Shown: piece by piece, positions 1 through 10,545 of the stretch
How the letters are laid out: every line of letters starts with the position of its first letter
Numbering within the stretch: the first letter of the stretch is position 1
Assembly (NCBI GenBank): GCA_013350335.1
Contig: CM023532.1
Span: 37,325,708-37,389,707 of the forward strand
Length of the DNA stretch: 64,000 nucleotides
Reading direction: 5' to 3'
Source of the DNA: Chimonanthus salicifolius
Lineage: Eukaryota > Streptophyta > Magnoliopsida > Laurales > Calycanthaceae
The notes under the pieces: model-generated
Seen by the model: the letters and a program-made list of their open reading frames with translations, nothing else
The model's database searches: none
What the model was told of the DNA's origin: nothing
Made by a program: the position numbers and the translations under genes

Positions 1-420
1 TTTCTTATTATTGATATCTACAGGTCCGGCTCTGACATTTTAGAGGCCCTAGGCGAACTATAAAAATAAGGCCCTTTGTCTTTATATACAATTACAAAAA
101 AAAATTATATATTTTTTTATAAAGTGTAAAATATCTAAATAAAATATAAAAATCAAATTTTCATAACATTTGGTAAAGAATCAGTGGCTTGGCTTCTCTT
201 TTAATAGATAAATATGGCAGGAGTTAATTAGGAAATAATACATGCTGTGAAATTGTTTAAATGTATTATTTCATATTTTATTAATTTTTTACTTTTTATT
301 ATCTTTTTTTAAAATAAAATATTAAACACCCAAAACAGATCTCAAACATCCATGATGAATTCAAAATGACGGGATTGATGGAAAAAATACCTGCAAATCT
401 GAAATCTGCAACTATTGAAG

Positions 421-540
421 GCGAGAGAGAACAGAGAGAGAGATCACTGAGAGAGTCAGAGAGAGATCAGAGAAGAGCAAGAGAGAGCACAGTGAGAGAG
501 AGTGAGAGATCAGTGAGAAAGAAGAAGAGGAGAGGAGAGG
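421..540 (+). repeat. GA-rich low-complexity tract inside the hAT element
   Basis: An almost pure purine stretch built on GAGAGA with interspersed CAGTGAGAG blocks. It gives a highly charged, repetitive open frame (366-581) that I do not regard as a gene. Confidence 0.8.
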
Positions 541-639
541 CTACTGATATTTTCGGATTTAAAAAAGGTAGTATATTTTGACGGTTTGAAAGAGGAATAC
601 GAAGCGATAGAAAACGAACGGGCGAAGGAAAATGCAAAA

Positions 640-862
640 ATCGCGCATCGAAACTCGAACACGTACGGACATTTCCGTTCGGAAACGCGGAACACCGTTC
701 CGCACGTGCGAACTCGGCACGCGTTCCACACGTACGAACGCGGCATTGCGTTCCGTACGTGCGAACGCGGCAGTGCGTTTCGCACGTGCGACGCGGAAAA
801 TGTGAGAGCGGGATTTTTTAAACGCGGAACCGCGTTCCGAACGCGGACGCAGAACGCGGCCC
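640..862. repeat. CpG-rich degenerate minisatellite inside the hAT element
   Basis: Four or so imperfect tandem copies of a roughly 26-27-bp unit built on GAACGCGG followed by GCGTTCCGTACGTGC. Dozens of CpG dinucleotides lie in about 220 bp, in a window that is otherwise AT-rich. The overlapping open frames on both strands (586-924 plus; 510-1157 and 559-918 minus) are products of this composition. Confidence 0.75.
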
Positions 863-1127
863 GTGAAAACGAATGGGTATCGCGGGAATGGGGAATTTTG
901 AGTGGGATTTTGGGCCAAGCCTGAGGCCCTATAAAAGTTATATATATATATATATTTGGAGGCCCTAGGCTCGAGCCTACTCTGCCTATAGGCAGGGCCG
1001 GGCCTAGATATCTATCCCCCAAATTTGACTTGTCACTTGTTATTGACAGGGACCATTCATGAATCATGATTTCACACGCTAAATGAAATGATTTTCTTAA
1101 AGAAAAGGAATTCGTTTTACTCTTGAC

Positions 1128-1677
1128 TTTTGGGGCTGCTGCAAATGAGTCCCACATTGAAAGTTTAGAAGAAAATTTAGAGGTTTATAAAGGACTTGAG
1201 TCATTAACCCTAACATGCTAGTCTTTTGGGCTGGAAGTTCAAGTCCTAACAAGTGGTATTAGAGTCAGGTCTTATGCTATCTCGTGTGGGCTTAGGAGAT
1301 CTCGTCTCTCTTTACTCTGGAGGGCCTTGTTCGAGGGGGGTTGTTGGGGCTGCTGCGAACGAGTCCCACATTAGAAGTGTAGAGGGAAATTTAGGGGTTT
1401 ATAAAGGACTTGAGTCACTCTACCTGACAACTTAGCCTTTTTGGTTAGAAGCTCAAGTCCCAACAAGTGGTATCAGAGTCAGGTCTTAGACTATCTGGTG
1501 TGTGCTCAAGAGATCTCCCAGGTGAATAGGATGGCCGGAGGGCCTCGTTCGAAGGGGAATTGTTGGGGCTGCTGAGAACGAGTTCCACATTGGAAGTGTA
1601 AAGGGAATTTAGAGGAAGGACTTGGGTCATTCTACCTAATAAGCTAATTTTTTGGATTGGAAGCTCAAATCCTAACA
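1128..1677 (+). mobile_element. TRIM retrotransposon with three tandem LTRs
   Basis: Three copies of a short LTR that runs from TGTTGGGGCTGCTG to CCTAACA, each with a TTTATAAAGGACTTG TATA-like core: 1128-1251, 1342-1465 and 1561-1677. LTR 3 has lost a few bases around that core. They are separated by two internal segments of about 90 bp that start AG-TGGTATCAGAGTCAGG, a primer-binding site for initiator tRNA-Met, and end in a G-rich polypurine tract. No coding capacity, which is the definition of a TRIM. Flanks are TTGAC on the left (1123-1127) and TTGAT on the right, a near-perfect 5-bp target duplication. Copy B has the same insertion with only two LTRs, so the extra LTR-plus-internal unit reflects unequal recombination after or during the duplication. 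Confidence 0.85.
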
Positions 1678-1682
1678 TTGAT

Positions 1683-2490
1683 TTCTTTGAGTCTTCTCAT
1701 GTAGTGCAAATTTGAATTGTCAAAGACCGTAAAATAAATAGTTATCATGAAATTGATGTAGGGAACTGTAGATTCTCTTTTAGTTTATAACCTAAAATAA
1801 GCACTCTGTAAGGAAAGCTGAAGATGAACTTATTTTTCCAAAACCAGTCTTCAATCTAGAGAAGGTGGCTCACTTCAGAAAAATAGGACACTAATAATTC
1901 AAACCGTAACTTAAATTTGCAAATAAGAAATGAGAAAGCTACGAACTTAATTACAAATTTTGTTTTGGATAATTTTTTAGGACTACCTATACTAAAAATC
2001 TTAAAGTGAAGTTAGAAATCTCATTAATATTTCAGAATATCGGTAAATCTTCATGCATTGCTGAATGACCAATTAACACATGAATTAGTGCAGATGATAA
2101 TAGATTATTGGTGGCAACATAAATTGTCTATTGCTTATTTATCACTTTAATATCATGATGTTGATTTTCTACCAAATTATCGACTCAATTAAATATGTAC
2201 CTCTTGATTTTAAACTTTTAAAAATCAATAGTTTATAGTCATTAAAATTTAAAATAAATGTTATACGGCACAGATTATCAATTAACTCTCAATGTTTTCC
2301 ATATTCAATGAAAATGATTTTGTCAAGACTCCTCTAAATATTCATATTATTATATGAACTCCTCTAAATGTTGTAATTAAGTAATATCCCTTCACAATCC
2401 TTATAATGTATGTTTTATTCACTTTCTCTCGTTCTAGTAATTTTGTTGTTCTCTTTTTATTACTATTGCCTATACTAGAATAATTTTCTT
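1683..2490. other. Upstream region of the copy A kinase, no gene seen
   Basis: AT-rich sequence collinear with 36460-37200. About 50 bp around 2105-2155 is missing from copy B. No coding potential or RNA gene recognised. Confidence 0.6.
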
Positions 2491-2527
2491 AATATATGAA
2501 GACTATTATTATTTATTTATTTTTAAC

Positions 2528-2697
2528 TCACATGAGTGCAGCTCATCTGGTTGCCTCCCACTTCAGGAAGTCGGAGGTCGTGGGTTTGTGCCCCCATTGC
2601 CTAATCTTGATGCTTCTTGGGGGTAGTATGTTCACCCGTAGAGATTTTAGTAGGATTGTATCTGAGTTTCCCACACTTAAATCCAAAAATATTTAAG
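2528..2697 (+). mobile_element. tRNA-derived SINE-like element (copy A)
   Basis: Contains a box A-like stretch (GCAGCTCATCTGGTTGCC) followed about 30 bases later by a box B-like stretch (GTGGGTTTGTGCCCC). A shared body includes TTCACCCGTAGAGATTTTAG and TCTGAGTTTCCCACACTTAAAT. Related copies lie at 37263-37435 and 57700-57860, with a partial tail near 24745-24790. Spacing and motifs fit an RNA polymerase III SINE head. Family assignment is inference. Confidence 0.55.
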
Positions 2698-2821
2698 ACT
2701 ATTCAATTTTACTAATTCATTATACTATTCATTTATATGCTTGCATCCCACCGGAAAGGGTACTCCCGTAGTTTTAAGTCAAAATAAAAAATAACTGGTC
2801 ATTATGCCGTCCATATTCTAG

Positions 2822-2829
2822 TATAAAAT
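2822..2829 (+). promoter_or_regulatory. TATA box of LRR-RLK copy A
   Basis: TATAAAAT lies 57-64 bases upstream of the ATG in a stretch conserved with the other kinase copy (37554-37561). A short leader with CAACAACATTCAG follows. The position suggests transcription starts near 2850 (inference). Confidence 0.6.
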
Positions 2830-2885
2830 AATGCATTCCCAACTTCAGCAACAACATTCAGTAATTCAGCATTTCATCACTAATC

Positions 2886-5800
2886 ATGGCTATGGTAGCA
2901 GGGATATCACTAATCTGCCACTCCCACCGTCTCTTCTCACTGTTGCTTCTCTGGGTTTATGTGTTGCTGCTGGTCTTCTCTGAATCACTAGCCAATGATG
3001 AAGAAGCAAAAGCATTGCTCCATTGGATAGACAGCCTTGAAAATCACTCTCTCCATTCATGGCCTCTTCACATCAACAAACAGTCTCCAACTCCATGCAA
3101 CTGGACTGGGATCGTCTGCGATGATCAATTTAGTAGAGTGACAGGTATAAACCTCTTCAATTCTAGTCTGCAAGGCAAACTCCATGGTTTCAACTTCTCT
3201 TCCTTTCCACAACTTGTCCTCCTCAATCTCAGCACCAATTTTCTCCATGGTTCCATTCCCACCCACATTGGTAACATCTCCAAACTCTCCATGCTTGACC
3301 TCTCCCAGAACAACATATCAGGCTCCATCCCACAAGAAATAGGAAATTTGACACATCTTGTTAAGTTAGATATATCCAACAACTTTCTAACTGGCTCAGT
3401 TCCTTCCACCTTAGGAAACCTAACCACGCTTACCACTTTGTACATCCATCAAAATAACATTGTAGGTTCCATCCCACAAGAAATAGGAAATTTGGCAAAT
3501 CTTGTTGACTTAGGAATGGGCAACAACTTTCTAAATGGCTCAATCCCTTCCACTTTAGGAAACCTAACCAAGCTTGCCACTTTGTACATCTATAAAAATA
3601 ACATTTCAGGCTCCATCCCACAAGAAATAGGAAACTTGGCAAATCTTGTTGACTTAGAAATGTCCAACAACTTTCTAAATGGCTCAATCCCTTCCACTTT
3701 AGGAAACCTAACCAAGCTTGCCACTTTGTCTATCTATCACAATAACATTGTAGGCTCCATCCCACAAGAAATAGGAAATTTGGCAAATCTTGTTGACTTG
3801 GGAATGCCCCACAACTTTCTAAATGGCCCAATTCCTTCCACTTTAGGAAACCTAACCAAGCTTGCCACTTTGCAGATTTATCAAAATAACATTGTAGGCT
3901 CCATCCCACAAGAAATAGGAAATTTGGCAAATCTTGTTCACTTGGGAATATCCGACAACTTTCTAAATGGCTCAATCCCTTCCACTTTAGGAAACTTAAC
4001 CAAGCTTGCCACTTTGAACATCCGTCAAAATAAAATTTCAGGCTCCCTCCCACAAGAAATAGGAAATTTGGCAAATCTTGTTGAAGTTGAGATGTCTAAC
4101 AACCTTCTGATAGGCCCTTTACCCGATCAAATATGTCGAGGAGGATCACTTGAAAGATTTATCGCTTTCGACAACCATTTGACTGGTTCAATTCCAAGTA
4201 GCCTGAAGGGTTGTACAAGCTTGATTAGAGTTCGACTTCAAAACAACCATCTCACTGGAAACATATCCAAAGTTTTTGGATTTTATCCAAACTTAAAATA
4301 CATTGAAATGAGCTCCAACGAATTATATGGTGAGTTGTCACCAAAATGGGGAGAATGTCGCAACTTAACATTACTAAAGTTTTCAAGCAATGAGATCAGT
4401 GGCCGGATTCCATCTGAATTTGGTAAGTTAAGTCAATTAGGTGTTCTTGACCTGTCTTCAAATCATCTGGTCGGTGAGATTCCAAAAGAGTTGGGAAGGT
4501 TATCTTCATTATTCTTCCTAAATTTAAGTGATAATAAACTTTCTGGAAGTTTACAGCTTGAAGAATCTAGGAAATTGTGCAATCTAGAGGTCCTCGATTT
4601 ATTTGGAAACAATTTCAATGGGCAGATTCTGAGAGAACTAGGGAGATGCTCCAAAATATGGAATTTGAACCTAAGCAAAAACAAAATCAGTGGGAGAATT
4701 CCTTATGATATTGGCAATATGCTGACACTTCAGAAATTAGATCTTAGTCAGAACTTATTCAATGGTGATATACCATCACAATTTGGAAATTTGAAGATGT
4801 TGGAGAACCTTAATCTTTCACACAACAGGCTCTCAGGTTCCATTCCCACTTCATTTGAGGAGATGGTCAGCTTGTCATCTATTGACTTGTCATACAACAA
4901 TCTGGAGGGCCCTGTACCTAAAACCAAACCATTTCAACAGGCCCCATCAAATGCCTTCATCCATAACAAAGGCTTTTGCGGGCGAGCCCAAGGTCTGCCG
5001 CCATGCACTGATTCTTTCACCAACAATGGTATTAGGAAAAGTGGCCAGAAAGTTGTATTGTGCATTGTTCTTCCTATCTCTGGGGCATTGATTGTTTTGT
5101 TCATATGCTTCATCATTTATTTCAATTTACACCATAAAGGAAGAAAAAGAAATGAGGTGAGAGAAATGGAAGTTGTAGACATGTTTTCAATATTGGATTT
5201 TGATGGAAGGATTTGTTATGAAGATATCATACAAGAAACAGAGAATTTTGATGAGAAATACTGCATCGGAACAGGGGGTTATGGAAGTGTTTACAGAGTA
5301 GAGCTGCAAACAGGTCAAGTGGTGGCTGTAAAAAAATTGCATCCATTGGAAGGTGAGAATTCAGTGGATGAGAGAAGTTTTCAGAATGAGATCAAAGCAC
5401 TCGCAGAAATTCGACATCGTAACATTGTTAAGTTGTATGGTTTTTGTACCCATCAAAGAAACATGTTTTTGATTTACAAGTATATGGAAAGGGGAAGCTT
5501 GTTTGGAATACTGAGCAATGAAGGAGGGGCATTGGAATTAGATTGGCCTAAGAGATTTAAGGTTATCAAAGGTGTGGCCCATGCATTATCTTACATGCAC
5601 CATGATTGCTCTCCATCAATAGTTCATCGAGACATAACTTCCAACAATGTATTATTGGATTTAGAATTGGATGCTTGCATCTCAGATTTTGGTACTTGTA
5701 GGCTTTTAAAGCCTGATTCATCAAATTGGTCCTCATTTGCTGGCACTTGTGGATATGTTGCGCCAGGTATATTATAACAACAATACCTTTTGCATTTTCT

Positions 5801-6546
5801 ATTTCTTTTATTAGCACATATTTATTTTTTATGAATATAATTTACCAACATGAAGTGTTAGTAAGACTTTAACTTCTATCCATTTGTCATCTTCAAAAAG
5901 AAATGTTAAAACTGATCTTACTTTTTAGGATTATCATACGAGGTATTCTCACTCTATATTAAGATAAGACTAATCTCATGGGCTTTACAAAATCACCCAT
6001 AAATCTTGTATATAAGACTAACCCCGCCCACAATTGACCTTATTTAACTATTGATCCAGCCAATTGTGGTTATGACAAGCTATTCTATATTGCCTTAAGC
6101 TAGCTATGTGAATATCAACATGAACGATTGATAAAATATGTTATTAGTACCAACATTATTAATGAATTAAAGATGAATTTGTTGCAGAGTTTGCGTACTC
6201 AATGAAAGTGACTGAAAAATGTGATGTATATAGCTTCGGTGTGTTAACACTTGAAGTGTTAGTGGGAAAGCATCCGGGGGATCTCATCTCCAATTTATCA
6301 TCTTCAAGTTGTGGGGAGATATTGATGAAGGATGTGTTAGACGAACGGCTCCCTCTTCCATCTTCTAACATGGTCAACGAAGTGACCTTAGCAATGGCCC
6401 TAGCGCTTGCATGTTTAAACGTTGATCCACAAAAGCGTCCAACCATGAAGCATGTGTCTCAACAGTTATCATCGTCGCAAAGGAATCACACTCTTGAATC
6501 ATTCCATCAAATCAGATTGTTCCAATTAATGGATGATGAGAAGTAA
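2886..6546 (+). CDS. LRR receptor-like kinase, MIK2-like (intact)
   Basis: A plasma-membrane receptor kinase. Coding parts are 2886-5766 and 6188-6546 (1079 residues). The intron is 421 bp with GT at 5767 and AG at 6186-6187, phase 1 inside the Glu codon of the kinase APE motif. Order: signal peptide (about 1-36), LRR N-terminal cap with the [10 protein letters not shown] motif, about two dozen 24-residue LRRs of the form [14 protein letters not shown], transmembrane helix (about 722-745), then kinase. The kinase has a glycine loop GTGGYGSVY (from 795), Lys816 in VAVKK, HRD with catalytic Asp916, DFG 934-936 and APE 959-961, so all catalytic residues are present (RD kinase). The LRR pattern and kinase resemble the MIK2 / At1g35710-like group (LRR-XII type), several of whose members perceive peptides or damage signals. 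The ligand here is unknown. The copy at 37618-42048 is interrupted by a stop. Confidence 0.93.
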
Positions 6547-6561
6547 ATGGAAACGCCATGG

Positions 6562-6567
6562 AATAAA
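6562..6567 (+). terminator. Candidate polyadenylation signal AATAAA
   Basis: AATAAA lies 15 bases after the stop codon and is conserved in copy B (42064-42069). It is close to the stop, so a later AT-rich element may be the real signal. Confidence 0.3.
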
Positions 6568-9500
6568 TCATGTCAATATGTAGTATGAGGTATGATATTA
6601 TTATCACATAATGTTTTTATTACATATGGTTTTGGTATTGATTAATGATGCTCCATGCATAATCAATCTTGTCCTTTCTTGTTTATTAGTGAATGTCCCA
6701 AAATTTTCAATTATTCGTTGTCTTATTCTTTAGAAATATTTTAGATGTATATTTTTCAAGAATATCTCACTAAAGAAGTAATTTAAGATCATTTGCCTTC
6801 TAAGTTGCTTCCCATGTTTCATGTGCTGCATAACCCACCCACTTCCTAATCTTGTTGATTTCCTTTGATTTGGTCAATGATTTACTCACACAAGATATTC
6901 AAGATTTGAATTCCAGCATAGTATGGATGTTAAGGGCCTAATAGGGTAAGATAAGAATTAATATTCTTTGAGCCTCTAAAAATTAAAGCCCACAAGCCCA
7001 TCAAATTAATATTTCTAAACTTTTTTCATAATATCCAATTTCTTACATGCATAATATTTACTCGCCTTTTGGATTAATACACCTACATCAATCTCATCCG
7101 CTTGAGAAAAGCTCACCCTTGAGTTTTGACTCTTCATCTTCTTTCTTTTGCAATCATTGCTTTTGTTCTACGGTCGAGATTGTTTAAGACCTACATTGGA
7201 TAATACACGAAGATATCCACTACGGGCAGTTGCTATTTGTCGACAAAATCGTGTAACTGACAATAATTTTTTTAGAATTAAATAAAATGAAATCTATGTT
7301 TACATTGTTAAAAAAAACATCTTTCACAGCCAAACCCAGTGGAATTTCATGTCAGCCCATCCACATTCAACATCTTTCTTGATTTTTCTATACCCAGTTC
7401 ATGGGCCTAGTAGTTGTCTGGGCCATAGTTGTATAGTAATCCATTTGAGCTGATTTGTGGGCCTTTTAAATCCAGGCCTAGTCCTTTTGGGTTGCAGCTC
7501 GCGTCTCTCCAGATAACATGTATCGAAGGTAGAGACTTCCTTCTGGAAAGTGGTATGGACTATGGATTGCTTCTCAGTTGAGATGTTTCAAACAACTGCT
7601 TAGCACGTTCACATTGGAAATGGTTCAGAAGTGCTTTCTGTTCCTTACATTTTAAATAAGTCTGCAATGTATTTTAAAGCCCTTTCACTTGTGACTAAAG
7701 CAAAAGTTTAGACTAATGTAGCAATGAAAAAGACTAATGTAGTAGTGAGTTATTCTTATTGACATTCATTGATGGCTCATCGCGAGCTTAGTGTGGTCCA
7801 GCATAGGGTGTGGGCTAACCTAGCACGGAATATGTTTAAAGGGATTATTTTTTTGATAAGCTTGGCTACATATGTTGTTATGAGATATATTATGTTGATG
7901 ATTCATATGATTGTTGCGTACAGCTCAGATTGAGATGTATAATATGATGTAGGTTATGCATGTGATGATATGTATAACATGTGATTGTCATATGCTATGC
8001 GTTATATTTGTTGCTTCTCACTCGGCAATATTAAGCTCACCCCTTACATTGCAGGAACTTCGATAGAGATGGGTTTCAATGAGACCCAAGAGCAGGCGTA
8101 GGTGACAAGGCTGATGATTGTGGCAATAACATTAGTTTTATTTTGAGAAGCACTTTAATGATTTTGGACATGTTATATTTGAATTTATGAGACCAGTTTT
8201 ATCTAAGCTTATTTGAGATTTGGTTATGTTTAATTGAGATTTGGTTTGTAATAACTTTGAGATATATATATTTTTAGAACTCCTCGTGTGTTTGATGGAA
8301 ATGTTTACATATTGACTCTAGAGCTTTGGCACAGTAGTCAAATTCTTGAACAATGCTAAAATGTTTTATATCAAAAAACTTGAGAAAACATAGTCTATTA
8401 GTCATTCATGAGTTTGGGGCTTGCTCTTAAGCAGAGAGTAGTACGATAGATGAATAAGAATTGATGAAATAAAAGATATAATATTGACTTATTGAGAGAC
8501 TCAATGACACTTAAGTATGTGTATGGATCGAACCTATTACCAAAATGCTTCTCAATAAATATATATTTTCATTATGTTTTGTTAGATCGTACCCATTACC
8601 AACCATTATGATCCCACTACTTGAATTTTTTTTGACATGTGATGGAAGAAGACAAGGTCTTTATGCAAACTATTAATAAAAATATTGAGGTATATTTCAA
8701 AATGTGAAGAAAAACAATGGAGTTCTTTTGAAATTAACAAAAAGTAATAGAATTCTTTCGAAATATCCAAAAAAGAAAACCAAGGCTATTAGGGCCTTTG
8801 ATTTTGTCCAAGATCTTTCCTTCAAATACTTCGTTACTTTCTTCAATATCTACAAGTAAACTTCAACAAACAATGAACTCAGGCATTCATCTAATATTAT
8901 TGTATAAGACCTATATTAAAGTAAGATTTTTCATGTACTTGTGATTTTTTATTACATCCTTTTTAGATAATTCATTTGTTTTGTTGAACCACAAGAAAAG
9001 TTCAAATTTGGCTGGCTGAGTAATATATGCTCCTCCACTTTTAAATATAAAAATATGAGATTTATTTTATTAACTTATCACACATCTAGAGTTGTATTTC
9101 TATCTCTTTTAGATTTCTTCTTGCTATTCTTCTCTTCTACTGAAAAATCAAACCTATATCACCCATGTGGACCCGACTGAATATGACATTCCACCACTCA
9201 TACATGATTGTGTATGTATTTTGCATCTTTTCCTCTTTATTTATCCCACTTCTTCTTGTGAAATTTTCTATAAGAAAATAGAGGCACTCTCGTTTGTGGG
9301 TGTGGGTAGAGATTTGAGAATGTAAGTTGTATTTTGTGAAAACTTTTTTATTGTAGTATTTGTGTGTTGCCCGTGATTTAGATTTTGCTTCCCTGTCTTT
9401 GGTTGATTGGCGATTAAATCCCAACATGTTGTTTGAGAATTCAATAAAAATACAATATAAGAGATGGTGAGAAACAAAAAGTAGTAATTAGCAAACAAAA

Positions 9501-9787
9501 AATGTTGGATTTAAAAAAATAAGGCCTTTTACTTCTTTTTTTTTCCATCCTGGATGCTTCATGTTATTTTTGTTTGAGTTGGGATTTAAAAGAAATAAGT
9601 CATTTTACTTTTTTTTTCATCGTTGCTGCTTCAGGCAATTTTTGTTTGAGATGCATTACAAATGAAACTCAAGAACATAATATATATACAACAAAACAAA
9701 TTCACTATTCATGAGATCACTATTCATCAGATATCCTACTTCTTCCTATTTTCGTTTGAGTTTTCTTGTTGAGAGGAGAATTAAGAA
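6568..9787. other. Downstream flank of the copy A kinase, no gene seen
   Basis: Collinear with 42070-46795. Short open frames here (for example 9137-9427 minus) are not conserved in frame between the copies. Part of it (about 8400-9000) recurs at 13930-14130, 20640-20800, 24100-25050 and 43810-44440, that is, as the downstream flank of lost kinase units. Confidence 0.65.
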
Positions 9788-10084
9788 GTGGCTGTGAATT
9801 TTGTGTTCTCTATGGTTGAATCCATTCTAGAGATGTTGCAATGTCCAACTCTGGACGAATTACGAATGCGATAGGGAGTTGATGGGAAAATTCAAAGGCT
9901 ATTATGTACGTTGGATAGAATTGGAACTCTGCTCAGGAATGCAGAATAGACACAAGTTATCGATGAATCCTTGAATATTTCGCTTAGGGATCTTAAGGAT
10001 CTCGCCTACTGTGCCGAAGAAGTGATAGAGGAGTACGTATTAGATTCATCGAGCCAAGAGGCAATGGATCAAGAAGAAATCAAG
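9788..10084 (+). pseudogene. CC-NBS-LRR resistance gene remnant, Rx N-terminal domain
   Basis: Read in one frame from 9788, 99 codons give a typical Rx_N coiled-coil: AVNFVFSMVESILEML near the start, then KIQRLLCTLDRIGTLLRNAE, then SLRDLKDLAYCAEEVIEEY. This is the four-helix domain at the N-terminus of intracellular CNL immune receptors. Broken: the expected ATG is GTG, and there are TAG stops at 9872-9874 (codon 29) and 9947-9949 (codon 54). The remnant ends at AAG|GTATGT, a possible splice donor. No NB-ARC motifs (P-loop, GLPL, MHD) follow. The sequence at 10185-10330 that comes next is open but I do not recognise it. Copy B keeps only the first few codons (46796). Confidence 0.85.
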
Positions 10085-10330
10085 GTATGTAGATTATTTG
10101 ATTTAATAATTAACTATGAAGTGGCTATAGACTTATTGTTAAAATTCTTCAATTTCCTGGGAATCCGTTAGTCCTTACTAGTTCTTGTGCTCAAACCTTG
10201 GGAGTGTGGTTCCTTGCGTGGTTGAATCCTATAATGAAGTGTGGTTGCCGAACTTTACCGGCAATGATTTTGTGGAATTTATGGAAGGAAAAAAGAATGC
10301 AAGACTCTTTGAAGGAGTGTCCACTTCCAA

Positions 10331-10545
10331 TAATATTGATTTGAACCTCTCTACTCTGGCTTGCAAAAAGAATTGCCACTTGGTTTAGCTACACAGTCTG
10401 CTCATCCAGGTGAGTACCAATTTACCACTACATTTTCTATTTTTAGGAAAAAGCATCTTTTTTAAATTGATTTTAAACAGATCTTGTGGTGCTTTGTTCT
10501 AAGTGTCCTTTGAGTAAAGGCAGAACCCTTCTACATACATATTAG
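10331..10545 (+). repeat. Direct repeat carrying NOP10 exon 2, first copy
   Basis: About 210 bp nearly the same as 12171-12379. It spans the end of an intron, NOP10 exon 2, and the first 135 bases of the next intron. The repeat ends at the shared CTACATACATATTAG in both copies. Confidence 0.85.
10367..10409 (+). pseudogene. NOP10: NOP10 exon 2 fragment (copy 1)
   Basis: Forty-three bases encode KELPLGLATQSAHP plus one base, followed by the perfect donor GTGAGT. This is the middle of NOP10, the small protein of H/ACA snoRNPs that guide rRNA pseudouridylation. The base pair before the exon is AA, not AG, so the expected acceptor appears lost. No exon 3 follows; instead the sequence passes into an unrelated repeat after 10545. 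One residue differs from copy 2 (Leu instead of Ser). Confidence 0.8.

Larger units (their letters stand above)
21..1006. mobile_element. Non-autonomous hAT-superfamily DNA transposon
   Basis: Seen: the left end reads CAGGTCCGGCTCTG and the reverse complement of the right end reads TAGGCCCGGCCCTG, 11 of 14 bases the same. Perfect 8-bp direct repeats GATATCTA flank it (13-20 and 1007-1014). An 8-bp duplication with a CAGGGCCGG-like inverted end is the known signature of hAT elements. The paralogous sites near 36000 and 30525 read straight through (TTGATGCCTATCC and TTGATACCTATCC), so they are empty sites and this insertion came after the local duplication. No transposase reading frame is visible; the interior is AT-rich, then GA-rich, then CpG-rich. 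Mobilisation would need a hAT transposase from elsewhere (inference). Confidence 0.85.
1015..9805 (+). repeat. Segmental duplication, copy A (partner 36005-46810)
   Basis: Base-by-base reading shows collinear, highly similar sequence between this stretch and 36005-46810, in the same orientation about 35 kb apart. Shared parts include the TRIM, the SINE-like element, promoter, both kinase exons and intron, the 3' flank and the first bases of an NBS-LRR gene. Copy A lacks about 1.6 kb present in copy B (roughly 44370-46000), and its kinase has 11 fewer LRR units. Homology to copy B stops just after the NBS-LRR start (about 9805 and 46813). Confidence 0.9.

Noticed and set aside
366..924. Charged open frames 366-581 and 586-924
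   Set aside because: They lie inside the hAT element and arise from GA-rich and CpG-rich repeats; no domain.
3057..4684. Minus-strand open frames under the LRR region (also 39987-40208, 41090-41948)
   Set aside because: Mirror frames of the periodic LRR coding sequence; not independent genes.
4855..5091. Second plus-strand frame inside the kinase exon (also 40379-40615)
   Set aside because: Overlaps the true kinase frame and has no domain; conserved only because the gene is duplicated.
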